A stretch of DNA of 64,000 nucleotides, from contig NZ_CP064356.1 of assembly GCF_018141545.1 (NCBI RefSeq), positions 3,237,001 through 3,301,000 on the forward strand. Reading direction: 5' to 3'. Position numbers and translations under genes: made by a program. The first letter of the stretch is position 1. The number at the start of each line of letters is the position of its first letter. Of this stretch, positions 7,663 to 15,329 are shown one piece after another. The DNA comes from Miltoncostaea oceani. GTDB lineage: Bacteria > Actinomycetota > Thermoleophilia > Miltoncostaeales > Miltoncostaeaceae. Under the pieces are notes generated by a model, which was not told the origin of the DNA, did no database searches, and saw nothing but the letters and a program-made list of their open reading frames with translations.

Positions 7663-8112
7663 TCAGTCGGGGAACGCGACGTGCACGTCCCGGGGGGACG
7701 GCGCCCCCGTGCCCGTCTCGACGAGCGACTTCAGGCTCATCAGGTAGGTCGCCCACTTCGTGCTGCAGTGGTGCATGAACTCGATGGGCTCCGCCCACCC
7801 ACGGTGGGCGAACAGCACGATCGTGTGGTCGCCGTCCTGGCGGAGCCGCCAGTCGACCGTCGTGCCCACCCACTCCTCCGGGCCGGCGACGACCCTCCAC
7901 GTCACCCGCTCGCCGGGCCGCCGGTCGACGACCTCCATGTCGAAGCCGCCCGCCGGGAACCGGAACTCCAGGACGCCGCCGACCTCGGCGCTGCCCGACG
8001 CGTCGTCCGTCCACCACCCGGCCAGGCCGTCGACCGTGGTGAGCGCCTCGAAGACCTTCTCCGGCGAGGGGGTCTCCACCCCCACCCGGTGCAGGATGTC
8101 CACCGTCGTCAC
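7663..8112 (-). CDS. SRPBCC (AHSA1/START-like) protein, downstream copy
   Basis: 149 residues from a GTG overlapping the stop of the ArsR gene (GTGA). The AHSA1-type pattern is clear: VETPSPEKVFEALTTVDGLAGWWTDDA, then VGGVLEFRF and TTVDWRLRQDG, and C-terminal FMHHCSTKWATYLMSLKSLVETG. Such proteins have a hydrophobic ligand cavity, but activities are rarely known. It is the last gene of a three-gene unit SRPBCC-ArsR-SRPBCC. Confidence 0.88.
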   Translation of the reverse strand: MTTVDILHRVGVETPSPEKVFEALTTVDGLAGWWTDDASGSAEVGGVLEFRFPAGGFDMEVVDRRPGERVTWRVVAGPEEWVGTTVDWRLRQDGDHTIVLFAHRGWAEPIEFMHHCSTKWATYLMSLKSLVETGTGAPSPRDVHVAFPD

Positions 8113-8489
8113 CGTCCACCTCCGTCCGATTCGTCGTCGCGGTCCTCGCGGCCGCGCTGGATCGCCTCGGCGATCCCCTTGATCCGCTGCAGGCGGGCGT
8201 CCCACGCCGCGCCGACCGACGCGAGCTGAGCCGCCGCGCGCGCGAGCTGCTCCTCGTCCACCCGGTAGCGCCGCTCGCGGCCCTCCGGCGACGCCCGCAC
8301 CAGCCGGACTCTGTCGAGCACCCCGAGGTGCTTCGCGACCGCCTGCCGGGTCACCGGCAGGCGCGCGCTCAACGTCGTCGCCGTGCCGCCGCCCTCGGCG
8401 AGGAGCAGGTCGAGGATCCTCCGGCGCGTCGGGTCGCCGATCGCCGACCAGACGTCGTCGTCGACCCCCTCGCGCGTGGCGGTGCTCAC
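8109..8489 (-). CDS. ArsR-family repressor, copy 1
   Basis: 126 residues from a GTG overlapping the upstream stop (GTGA). A winged helix occupies residues 12-85: WSAIGDPTRRRILDLLLAEG, then RLPVTRQAVAKHLGVLDR and SPEGRERRYRVDEE. No cysteine metal site is present, so this is the non-metal subgroup commonly paired with SRPBCC proteins. It is sandwiched between two SRPBCC genes with 4-bp overlaps. The likely target is the promoter region 8960-9018. Confidence 0.9.
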   Translation of the reverse strand: MSTATREGVDDDVWSAIGDPTRRRILDLLLAEGGGTATTLSARLPVTRQAVAKHLGVLDRVRLVRASPEGRERRYRVDEEQLARAAAQLASVGAAWDARLQRIKGIAEAIQRGREDRDDESDGGGR

Positions 8490-8947
8490 GGCCGCACCGC
8501 CGGCGCGGTGGCGTACGCCACCAGCCGCGGGAGGTAGAAGTCCCACCCCGTGACGTGCTCGCGGTACTGGCGCTCGAGGACGGCGGCCTCCCAGCCGAGC
8601 TCGCGGAAGCCGCTCTCGGTCATCCTCAGCAGCGTCCCCCCGCCGTCCGGGGTCAGCTCGAAGGCGACGAGCAGGGAGTTGCCCTCCCCCGCAGGCTCAC
8701 CCGCCGGGTGCGTCCACCGGAACGAGAACGTCCGCGGCGGCCGCGCATCCACGACCGTGAACCCCACCACGATCCCGTCGGCGCCCTCCCGGCCGAAGAC
8801 GATCTCACCCTCCGACCCCGCCACCGGCTCGTACCGCGCCTCGTCGGGCCACCACCGCCGGACGTGCTCCGGATCGCTCACCACGTCGAACACCACCTCC
8901 GGTGGCGCCGCGATGTGGATCTCGCGCTCGATCGTCCCGAACTCCAC
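8486..8947 (-). CDS. SRPBCC (AHSA1/START-like) protein, first gene of the unit
   Basis: 153 residues from a GTG preceded by a strong site (CAGGAGGGG, 4 nt spacing). The pattern EREIHIAAPPEVVFDVVSDPEHVRRWWPDEARYEP and C-terminal REHVTGWDFYLPRLVAYA marks the AHSA1 type. An in-frame ATG at 9007 lies upstream of the predicted promoter and is unlikely. It heads the operon with ArsR and the second SRPBCC protein. Confidence 0.88.
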   Translation of the reverse strand: MEFGTIEREIHIAAPPEVVFDVVSDPEHVRRWWPDEARYEPVAGSEGEIVFGREGADGIVVGFTVVDARPPRTFSFRWTHPAGEPAGEGNSLLVAFELTPDGGGTLLRMTESGFRELGWEAAVLERQYREHVTGWDFYLPRLVAYATAPAVRP

Positions 8948-8959
8948 GACACCCCTCCT

Positions 8960-9018
8960 GCAACTTTTTGTTGCGCAAACCCTAACCTGCCGGGCCGATA
9001 TGCGCAACCATCAGTTGC
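8960..9018 (-). promoter_or_regulatory. Promoter with two GCAAC-N5-GTTGC operators
   Basis: Inverted repeats GCAAC-N5-GTTGC occur at 8960-8974 and 9004-9018, with centres 44 bp apart (about four helical turns). A promoter fits between them on the minus strand: TTGCGC (-35, 9002-9007), 17-bp spacer, TAGGGT (-10, 8979-8984). One repeat covers the -35 and the other the expected transcription start. The SRPBCC gene start is 13 bp beyond. Confidence 0.72.
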
Positions 9019-9043
9019 AGATGCCTTCCGGGCGCCGTCGCCG

Positions 9044-9844
9044 CTACGCCTCCGGCTTCCGCGCCACCGCGAAGAGCTTGCAGTAGTCGTAGACGAAGCC
9101 CTCCGGGCCGGCGGCGTCGTGGAGGGCGGCCTCGATGCGCTGGTCGAGCTCGCTGAAGCCCCCGGGCGGGTTGCCGAGCAGGTGCCCCGCGACGGAGCGG
9201 GTGCGGGCCATGAAGGCGTCGGGAGGGGTGCTGCGCCGGCGGCGCTCCATCCAGACGTCGATCGGCTCCAGGCCGGCGGCGCGCATGTCGCGGGCGATCT
9301 CCTCGACGTCGCGCTGGTTCTCGGCGAACCAGCCCGTCCAGGCCGCCGGGGCGCCCATCCCCTCGAGCAGCTCCCGCCACGCGTCCTCGCCGCCGCGGCC
9401 CGCCGTCAGGATCCCCATGACCCCGCCGGGGCGCAGCGCCCGCGCCATCCGCGCGACCGCCCCCGGCTTGTCGGGGAACCAGTGGAGCGCCATCGCCGAG
9501 ATGACCGTGTTGAAGGCGCCGTCGGGGACGTCCATCTCCATCACGTCCTCGGCGCGCAGCTCGATCTGCACGCCGTGGAACGCGTCGAGCTTCGTCGCGA
9601 AGACCTCCAGCATCCCCTGCGCCGGGTCGACGCCGACGAGCGACGCGACGTCGAAGCGGCGCATCATCTCCGCGGCGGAGAACCCCGTGCCGCACCCGAC
9701 GTCGAGCACCCGCCGGTGGTCGCCGTCGGGCAGCGCCTGCACCAGCCGCCGCGACCCGGCGATGTTGTGGCGCACCGCGGAGTCGTACGACTCGGCGGCC
9801 TTGCTGAAGCCGGCGGGCGCGCTGTCGGCGGTGGTCTCGGTCAC
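9044..9844 (-). CDS. SAM-dependent methyltransferase (UbiE-like)
   Basis: 266 residues. Motif I is VLDVGCGTGFSAAEM near residue 48, followed by LVGVDPAQGML. MEMDVPDGAFNTVISAMALHWFPD and RALRPGGVMGILTAG give the Methyltransf_11 pattern. The C-terminal half, rich in charged residues, would bind an unidentified small molecule. It is transcribed towards the SRPBCC-ArsR unit, which starts 97 bp further on behind its own promoter, and away from the second ArsR gene. Confidence 0.88.
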   Translation of the reverse strand: MTETTADSAPAGFSKAAESYDSAVRHNIAGSRRLVQALPDGDHRRVLDVGCGTGFSAAEMMRRFDVASLVGVDPAQGMLEVFATKLDAFHGVQIELRAEDVMEMDVPDGAFNTVISAMALHWFPDKPGAVARMARALRPGGVMGILTAGRGGEDAWRELLEGMGAPAAWTGWFAENQRDVEEIARDMRAAGLEPIDVWMERRRRSTPPDAFMARTRSVAGHLLGNPPGGFSELDQRIEAALHDAAGPEGFVYDYCKLFAVARKPEA

Positions 9845-9942
9845 GTGGTCGCTCCTCGATGGCCGTGGGGTCGCGGCCAGTCTGCCGGATCCGGACGACC
9901 GCCTCGCGACCCGGCTTGCGTCCCGCGCCCACCGCGACTAAC

Positions 9943-9962
9943 CTACAACCAAATGGTTGTAG
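9943..9962. promoter_or_regulatory. Perfect palindrome over the second ArsR start codon
   Basis: CTACAACCA-AA-TGGTTGTAG has perfect 9-bp arms and contains the ATG at 9953. A TAACCT box at 9939-9944 ends eight bases before the ATG, suggesting a leaderless promoter that the repressor would cover. The core CAAC...GTTG resembles the operators of the first cassette. Confidence 0.75.
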
Positions 9963-10303
9963 ATCCGCTCACGGAGCCCCAGGTCGACCAGCTCTTCCAC
10001 GCACTCGCCGACGCGACGCGCCGCGACATCGTCGTGAGGGCGGCGGCGGGCGACCTCTCCGTCTCGGCCCTCGCCCGCTGCTACCCGATGAGCGTCACCG
10101 CGATCCAGAAGCACGTCGCGGTGCTCGAATCGGCCGGCCTCGTCCGCAGGACGCGACGCGGGCGCGAGCAGATCGTCACCACCGACCCGGGGTCGCTCGC
10201 ATCGGCCCGGGGGATCCTCGACCGCCTCGAATCCATGTGGCGGGACCGCCTCGGGCGCTTCGGCGCGGTCCTCGCCGACCAACCCGGAGGAGAACGGACA
10301 TGA
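9953..10303 (+). CDS. ArsR-family repressor, copy 2
   Basis: 116 residues. The winged helix covers residues 10-80: FHALADATRRDIVVRAAAGDL, SALARCYPMSVTAIQKHVAVLE, TRRGREQIVTTDP. The stop overlaps the start of an SRPBCC gene by 4 bp (ATGA). The ATG lies inside a perfect 20-bp palindrome and eight bases after a TAACCT box, so leaderless expression and autorepression are likely. No metal-binding cysteine cluster is visible. Confidence 0.92.
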   Translation: MVVDPLTEPQVDQLFHALADATRRDIVVRAAAGDLSVSALARCYPMSVTAIQKHVAVLESAGLVRRTRRGREQIVTTDPGSLASARGILDRLESMWRDRLGRFGAVLADQPGGERT

Positions 10304-10800
10304 CCGTCCAGGACGTGCGCAAGGACGTGGAGAACCACTCGCTGACGATCGTCGCGGAGTACCCCGCGACCGTCGGGCGCGTGTGGCAGCTCTGGGCCGA
10401 CCCGCGACAGCTCGAGCGGTGGTGGGGGCCTCCCGGCTACCCGTCGACGTTCACCGAGCACGACCTGACGACCGGCGGGCACGTGCGCTACTTCATGACC
10501 GGACCGGACGGCGACCGGTTCCACGGCGGGTGGCGGGTGCTGGGCGCCGAGCCGCCCCACCGCCTCGAGGTGCGGGACTTCTTCGCCGACGACGACGGCG
10601 GCGAGAACCACGACATGCCGGCGGCGACGATGGTCGTCGCGATCGAGGACGCCGGGTCGGGCGCCACCCGCATGACCATCAACAGCACCTGGGACTCCGC
10701 CGCGGAGATGGAGAAGGTGCTCGCGATGGGGATGGAGGAGGGGATCCGGGAGGCGCTCGGCCAGATCGACGCCCTCCTCGCGGAACGCCCCGGGGAGTAG
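10300..10800 (+). CDS. SRPBCC (AHSA1-like) protein, cassette 2
   Basis: 166 residues, start overlapping the ArsR stop. The pattern is LTIVAEYPATVGRVWQLWADPRQLERWWGPPGYPSTF, then GGHVRYFMTGPDG, and a C-terminal helix EMEKVLAMGMEEGIREALGQIDALL. The WWGPPG motif is typical of the AHSA1 group. Function unknown; expression is presumably under the upstream repressor. Confidence 0.9.
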   Translation: MTVQDVRKDVENHSLTIVAEYPATVGRVWQLWADPRQLERWWGPPGYPSTFTEHDLTTGGHVRYFMTGPDGDRFHGGWRVLGAEPPHRLEVRDFFADDDGGENHDMPAATMVVAIEDAGSGATRMTINSTWDSAAEMEKVLAMGMEEGIREALGQIDALLAERPGE

Positions 10801-10926
10801 CGGGCGCCGGGCCCCCCGCGCGGCCGGGCGGGTGCGGGCGACTACCGAGAGCACGTCCCGCGCGGCCCCGATGCCGGGTCCGCGGGACGCGCCGAGGATG
10901 GGGCCACCATCGAGAGGGAGGCCCCC

Positions 10927-11583
10927 ATGTCCCGACCCGGCACGGACGAACGGCTGCGCACCACCCCCGTCCGCGATGCGATGACGACGGAGATCGTCAC
11001 CTGCACCGCGGACGTGCCGCTCATGGAGGTGGCGGCCCTCATGGCCGCCCACCGCATCCACAGCGTCGTCGTCCTCGCGCCACCCGGGAGCCCCCGGGAT
11101 GACAGCCCGGAGGTCTGGGGCGTCCTGCAGGACATCGACCTCGTCGCCGGCGCCTCATGGAGCGACCAGTTCGCCGGGGCGGGGACCATCGCCGCGTCGC
11201 CGCGCGTCGTCGTCTCCCCGGACGACAGCCTCGCCGCGGCGGCGCTCGCGATGTCCGAGAACGCGGTCGGGCACGTCCTCGTGACGGAGCCCGGTGCCGC
11301 CGCCCCCGTCGGCATCCTCTCGGCGCTGGACATCGCCCGCGCGATGGCGCCGCTCCCGGACCCCGGACCTCGGGTCGCGCCGGACCGCGCCGCGGTGCGC
11401 CCCGGCGACCGCCTGGTCATCACCGCCCACCAGCAGGGCGGCCGCCCGCGCGACGCCGAGGTCCTGGAGGCGCGCGGACCGGGCGGGGGCCCGCCGTACC
11501 TCGTCCGGTGGGAGGACGACGGCCGGGTCACCCTGCACTACCCGGGCTCCGACGCGCAGATCCAGCGACTCAGCCGCACCTGA
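10927..11583 (+). CDS. CBS-pair protein with C-terminal DUF1918-like domain
   Basis: 218 residues with a good ribosome site (GAGAGGGAGG) before the ATG. Two CBS motifs span residues 12-140 (VRDAMTTEIVTCTADVPLMEVAALM; VVSPDDSLAAAALAMSENAVGHVLV), an adenine-nucleotide sensing module. The last 60 residues (VRPGDRLVITAHQQGGRPRDAEV to PPYLVRWEDDGRVTLHYPGSDA) match DUF1918, a small beta domain common in actinobacteria. The combination suggests energy-state sensing; the partner is unknown. Confidence 0.85.
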   Translation: MSRPGTDERLRTTPVRDAMTTEIVTCTADVPLMEVAALMAAHRIHSVVVLAPPGSPRDDSPEVWGVLQDIDLVAGASWSDQFAGAGTIAASPRVVVSPDDSLAAAALAMSENAVGHVLVTEPGAAAPVGILSALDIARAMAPLPDPGPRVAPDRAAVRPGDRLVITAHQQGGRPRDAEVLEARGPGGGPPYLVRWEDDGRVTLHYPGSDAQIQRLSRT

Positions 11584-11711
11584 GGGACGGGCGGGTCCGC
11601 ACCTCGGCGCGCCCGGGCTGCGGGTTGGCCGCACGGCGGAGCGGGGTGCGGCCCGACGCCGCCGGCACGGGGGCGGGGGACGATGGCCCCAGGACACGAG
11701 AGGAGGACACC

Positions 11712-11855
11712 ATGTTCGCCGAATGGGGTGTGATCGCCATGATGATCGGGTTGATCGCCGCCTGGGCGGGGATCGTGTGGGTGTTCTTCGGCGTCCACGC
11801 GAGGTGGCGCGGACGCCGCGGGACCCACGGCCCCGCGACGCCGCGCGGCACCTGA
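11712..11855 (+). CDS. Small single-pass membrane protein
   Basis: 47 residues behind a strong AGAGGAGGA site. One hydrophobic helix (WGVIAMMIGLIAAWAGIVWVFF, residues 5-26) is followed by a basic tail (HARWRGRRG), predicting an N-out/C-in topology. It is free-standing between the CBS-pair and phosphoribosyltransferase genes. No family recognised. Confidence 0.65.
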   Translation: MFAEWGVIAMMIGLIAAWAGIVWVFFGVHARWRGRRGTHGPATPRGT

Positions 11856-11909
11856 CGCCCGAGGTGGGGGCGCGCACCGGCGGCCGCCCGGCGGCCGCCG
11901 GCCCCGCGC

Positions 11910-12386
11910 TCATCCCACGGGGGGCTCGGCGCTCCAGGGGAACGTGATCCACCGCTCGGTCCGGCGCCACACGTAGTCGCACCGCACCGTCGAGCGGTCC
12001 TTCTCGTAGAGCACCGCCGTCCGGACCGTCGCCACCTTCCCCGCGCAGAAGGCGTGGACGACCTCGAGCGTGGCGCCGGTGTCCGCGACGTCGCCGACGA
12101 TCAGCAGGTCGGCGTGGCCCACGTCCACGAGCTCGGGGACCGGCGGGAGGACCATGGGGACCTCGAGGCGCTGGTCGACGTCGGTGTAGAACTCGATGTT
12201 CATCGTGTACGTGTTCTTCACGCCGAGCGCGTAGGCGACCGCCGCGGCCGGGATCAGACCCCCGCGGGCGATGGCGAGGATGATGTCGGGCCGGTAGCCG
12301 TCGGCGTGGACGGCCTCCGCGAGCGCGCGCGCCGACACCCCGACCTCGTCCCAGGTCATGACCTCCGTCGGGTGGGCGTCGCTCAC
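11910..12386 (-). CDS. Purine phosphoribosyltransferase-like protein
   Basis: 158 residues from a GTG. The PRPP-binding motif is DLLIVGDVADTGATLEVV near residue 92, and the earlier ILAIARGGLIPAAAVAYALG is the PPi-loop region of the Gpt/hypoxanthine-guanine class. LYEKDRSTVRCDYVWRRTERWITFPWS ends the domain as in xanthine-guanine enzymes. Likely purine salvage; the exact base is not deducible. It is divergent from the LuxR-type regulator at 12448. Confidence 0.85.
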   Translation of the reverse strand: MSDAHPTEVMTWDEVGVSARALAEAVHADGYRPDIILAIARGGLIPAAAVAYALGVKNTYTMNIEFYTDVDQRLEVPMVLPPVPELVDVGHADLLIVGDVADTGATLEVVHAFCAGKVATVRTAVLYEKDRSTVRCDYVWRRTERWITFPWSAEPPVG

Positions 12387-12447
12387 ACCGGCAGTCTCCC
12401 ATGCCGCCACATTCGCGCGGGGGGGCCGGGCCTGGTTCAATCGCGGC

Positions 12448-13083
12448 GTGACCGACATCCGCGTCGTCATCGCCGATGACCATCCCGTCTACTGCGACGG
12501 GCTGGCCGAGGCGGTGGCCGCCCGCGCCGGGCTCGACCTGGTGGGCACGGCCCGCGACGGCCGGGTGGCGCTCGAGATGGTGCGCGAGCTCGTGCCGGAC
12601 GTCGCCGTGCTCGACGTGAAGATGCCGCATGCGTCCGGCCTGGACGTCGCCATCACCATCGCCCGCGACGGCCTCGCCACCCGGACGTTGCTGCTGTCGG
12701 CGGTGGACGACCCGAAGGTGATCGTCGACGCCGTCGCCGCCGGGGTCGGCGGCTACGTCATCAAGGACGCGTCGCGGGGGGACATCTGCGACGCGATCGT
12801 CGCGGTGGCGGAGGGGCGCGTCGTGCTGGCGCCCGAGGCGCAGACCGCCGTGGCGGCCGGCCTGCGCGCGCACGGCGACGCGGGGCACGGGCGCCTCACC
12901 GACCGGGAGCGGGAGATCCTCCAGATGACCGCCGAGGGGTTGTCGGCGGCCCGGATCGGCGACGCCCTCTTCCTCAGCCCCGCCACGGTGAAGACCCACC
13001 TGCGCAGCATCTACGAGAAGCTCGGCGTCTCCGAACGGGCGGCCGCGGTGGCCGTCGCGATGCGCCGGGGCATCGTGGAGTGA
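12448..13083 (+). CDS. NarL/LuxR-type response regulator, orphan
   Basis: 211 residues from a GTG. The receiver has VVIADDHPVYCDGLAEAV and the phosphoacceptor Asp in VAVLDVKMPHASGLD (residue 54 region), with the conserved Lys in GGYVIKDAS. The LuxR helix-turn-helix is LTDREREILQMTAEGLSAARIGDALFLSPATVKTHLRSIYEKLGV. No sensor kinase is adjacent. TTCAAT (12436-12441) six bases before the GTG suggests a leaderless transcript. Confidence 0.93.
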   Translation: MTDIRVVIADDHPVYCDGLAEAVAARAGLDLVGTARDGRVALEMVRELVPDVAVLDVKMPHASGLDVAITIARDGLATRTLLLSAVDDPKVIVDAVAAGVGGYVIKDASRGDICDAIVAVAEGRVVLAPEAQTAVAAGLRAHGDAGHGRLTDREREILQMTAEGLSAARIGDALFLSPATVKTHLRSIYEKLGVSERAAAVAVAMRRGIVE

Positions 13084-13102
13084 GCCCGGGGCGGGGTCCC
13101 GC

Positions 13103-13633
13103 TCACGGCGGGGTGGGCTCCGCCGGGGGGTCGGGGGCGCCGGGTGCGAGGTCGAGCTGCCACCACCCCACGTCGCGCCACGCGCCGTGCTTCCACCCGA
13201 TGCGGCGGTAGACCCCGACGGGGACGAAGCCGACCGCCTCGTGCAACCCGACGCTGCCGGGGTTCGGCAGGGTGATCCCCGCACACGCCATCCGCAGGCC
13301 CCGGTCGCGCAGCAGGGGGAGCAGGGCGCCGTAGAGGCGGCGGCCCACGCCCTGCCGGTGCCGGGCGGGGTCGACGTAGACCGCCACGTCCGCCGCCCAC
13401 CGGTACCCGGCGCGCGGGTGGTGCGGCGACGCGTACGCGTACCCCGTGACCGCCCCGTGGAGCTCCTCCACGAGCCACGCGTGGGTGGCGGAGACCCGCG
13501 CGATGCGTGCGGCCATCTCGCCGGGCGGGGGCGCGACCTCCTCGAACGACGCGACCCCGCCGGTGACCGCCGGCGCGTAGATCGCGGCGCACGCCTCCGC
13601 GTCGCGTCCCGGGTCGGCGTGGCGGATGGCCAT
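13103..13633 (-). CDS. GNAT N-acetyltransferase (phosphinothricin/PAT-like)
   Basis: 176 residues from the ATG at 13633. The N-terminal pattern IRHADPGRDAEACAAIYAPAVTGGVASFEEVAP and ADVAVYVDPARHRQGVGRRLYGALL (acetyl-CoA P-loop, RQGVGRRL) are those of the phosphinothricin acetyltransferase / YncA group. Its C-terminus GFVPVGVYRRIGWKHGAWRDVGWWQLDL fits too. The acceptor could be an amino acid or related amine. It stands alone, convergent with the response regulator. Confidence 0.9.
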   Translation of the reverse strand: MAIRHADPGRDAEACAAIYAPAVTGGVASFEEVAPPPGEMAARIARVSATHAWLVEELHGAVTGYAYASPHHPRAGYRWAADVAVYVDPARHRQGVGRRLYGALLPLLRDRGLRMACAGITLPNPGSVGLHEAVGFVPVGVYRRIGWKHGAWRDVGWWQLDLAPGAPDPPAEPTPP

Positions 13634-13676
13634 GGCCGCGGACGATCTCACGGGCGTCCCCGCCCGTGAAGGCGCG

Positions 13677-14009
13677 TCAGGCGGTCGCCGCGCCCGGGGT
13701 GGGGGGCGCCCCGTCGAGGTGCCCGGCGCGCACCGCCCACCGCTCGAAGACGAGGGTGCCGAACGGCGGGACGCTCGCCGCCAGCGCGAGCAGGCCCACC
13801 ACGGGGCTCCACGCCAGGGACCGCCACGTCAGCAGCGCCACGCCGACGTAGAGCACGAAGATCGCCCCGTGGATCGGCCCGAACACCTGGACGCCGACCT
13901 CCGACCCCCCGATCGCGTATTTGAACAGCATCCCGACGAGCAGCCCCGCCCACGACAGGGCCTCGGCGATGGCGACGGCGCGGAAGCGACCGGTGACGGT
14001 CCCGGGCAC
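13677..14009 (-). CDS. DUF3817 membrane protein
   Basis: 110 residues from a GTG behind GAGGAGACACC. Three hydrophobic segments are visible with the DUF3817 pattern RFRAVAIAEALSWAGLLVGMLFKY, QVFGPIHGAIFVLYVGVALL and WSPVVGLLALAASVPPFGTLVFERWA. The family is common in actinobacteria, membrane-located and uncharacterised. Confidence 0.87.
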   Translation of the reverse strand: MPGTVTGRFRAVAIAEALSWAGLLVGMLFKYAIGGSEVGVQVFGPIHGAIFVLYVGVALLTWRSLAWSPVVGLLALAASVPPFGTLVFERWAVRAGHLDGAPPTPGAATA

Positions 14010-14257
14010 GGTGTCTCCTCGGATCGGTGGACGGCCACCACCGAGGGTAGGCGGGGTCCCGGCGGCACGACAGCGACCAGCGTCTCCGCCGCCCGGGCGG
14101 ACCGTCACGGAACGCGCGCCACGGGCGCGCGGGCCGCGGCCGACGCCGACGGAGATCCCCCGACGGGGGGATGCGCGAGCCCCCACGGGGGTCTCGCACA
14201 GGCCGTTCACAGCTCGTTCTCACCCGCGACGGCTCCGAGTGGTGTTGTATCCCCGGT

Positions 14258-14617
14258 GTGGCGACGACCCCACAGACCCCCCAGGCGCAGGCCGCGGTCA
14301 TCCTGGCGGTCCACGACGCGCACGTCGCGGGGGAGCTGCACGGCGAGCTGAGCGGTGCGGGGTGGCGGGTGCTGCCGGTGCTCGACCGCGACGAGATCCT
14401 CCGCATCGCGCGGAGCGGCGTCGCCGAGGTCCTGGTGCTGGAGCCCTGGCCGACCCTCGACGAGGCCATGTCGCTGTGCGAGGAGGTGACCGCGTGCGAG
14501 AACCCGGTCACGGTCCTCCTGCTCGGCTCGGAGGGTGGCGGCGCCGCGGGACGCCCGTTGCGCGCCGTCGCCGGCAGCGGCGGGGACCCGGCCGCGGCCA
14601 CGGAGACCGCCGGCTGA
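14258..14617 (+). CDS. Receiver-like protein lacking the phospho-Asp
   Basis: 119 residues from a GTG seven bases after TTGTAT (14245-14250). The fold resembles a CheY-like receiver: AVILAVHDAHVAGELHGELSGAGWRV, EILRIARSGVAEVLVLEPWPTLDEAM, ENPVTVLLLGS. The position of the acceptor Asp is Glu-Pro (LVLEPWP), so phosphorylation by a kinase is unlikely. No output domain. Probably a pseudo-receiver; family assignment is tentative. Confidence 0.55.
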   Translation: MATTPQTPQAQAAVILAVHDAHVAGELHGELSGAGWRVLPVLDRDEILRIARSGVAEVLVLEPWPTLDEAMSLCEEVTACENPVTVLLLGSEGGGAAGRPLRAVAGSGGDPAAATETAG

Positions 14618-14790
14618 CGACCCCGCCCGGCCCGCGGGCCGGCGTCGGTCGCACGGGGCGGGGACCGGGACGCCCACCGGGCGTGGGCGGGACCGCCGTG
14701 CCGTGGGATGATCACCGTGCGACGACGCGCCGCGCGTGCCATCCACGCGCCGCCCGCCGGACCCGCACCACCACCATCGAGAGGACGAGC

Positions 14791-15144
14791 ATGGATCCCG
14801 GCCACGCCAAGGAGCTCCTGGCCGCCGAGCGGCAGCGCATCGAGGAGGCCCTCGGGCGCCTCACCGCCGAGTTCGACCCGGAGTCACCCGACGGACCGGC
14901 CGAGGAGGCCGACACCGGCGACCAGGCCGCCGACCTCGTCGACCGCCAGCGCGACCTCGGGCGCATCGAGGAGCTCCGCGAGGAGCTGGAGGCCGTCGAG
15001 CGCGCCGAGGCGCGCCTCGCCGACGGCACCTACGGCATCAGCATCGAGAGCGGCGAGCCCATCTCGGACGTGCGGCTCGAGCGCATCCCGACGGCCGAGC
15101 GCACCGCCGACGAGCAGCGCGCCTACGAGCGGAACCCGCTCTAG
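14791..15144 (+). CDS. DksA/TraR-like protein without zinc cysteines
   Basis: 117 residues with a good ribosome site (GAGAGGACGAGC). The N-terminal coiled coil (residues 4-75, acidic and Leu-rich) and the following ARLADGTYGISIESGEPISDVRLERIPTAE correspond to the DksA/TraR zinc-finger region. There the usual YGxCxxCGxxI motif reads YGISIESGEPI, so the cysteines are Ile, Ser or Glu. Family members without zinc exist. A role at the RNA polymerase secondary channel is inferred only from the family. Confidence 0.8.
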   Translation: MDPGHAKELLAAERQRIEEALGRLTAEFDPESPDGPAEEADTGDQAADLVDRQRDLGRIEELREELEAVERAEARLADGTYGISIESGEPISDVRLERIPTAERTADEQRAYERNPL

Positions 15145-15329
15145 GGACCCCCCGCCCCGGGGCCCCCGCCGGGGGGACCCCGGGGTCGCGTCGATCCGCG
15201 CGTCCCGCCGCCGCACCCCCCGGGCGGCGCGATCCCGGACGCCCGGGCATGCATCCGCGCCTCCCGGCAATGGACGCGCCGGTGCGCCTCCACGTGAATG
15301 GCATCGGGACACGACAGGGGAGGAACCCG

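Noticed and set aside
15145-15329. The C/G-rich inverted repeat after the DksA-like gene as a regulatory RNA
   Set aside because: It can form a hairpin, but long C and G runs make that trivial here, and no T-run or promoter supports an RNA gene.
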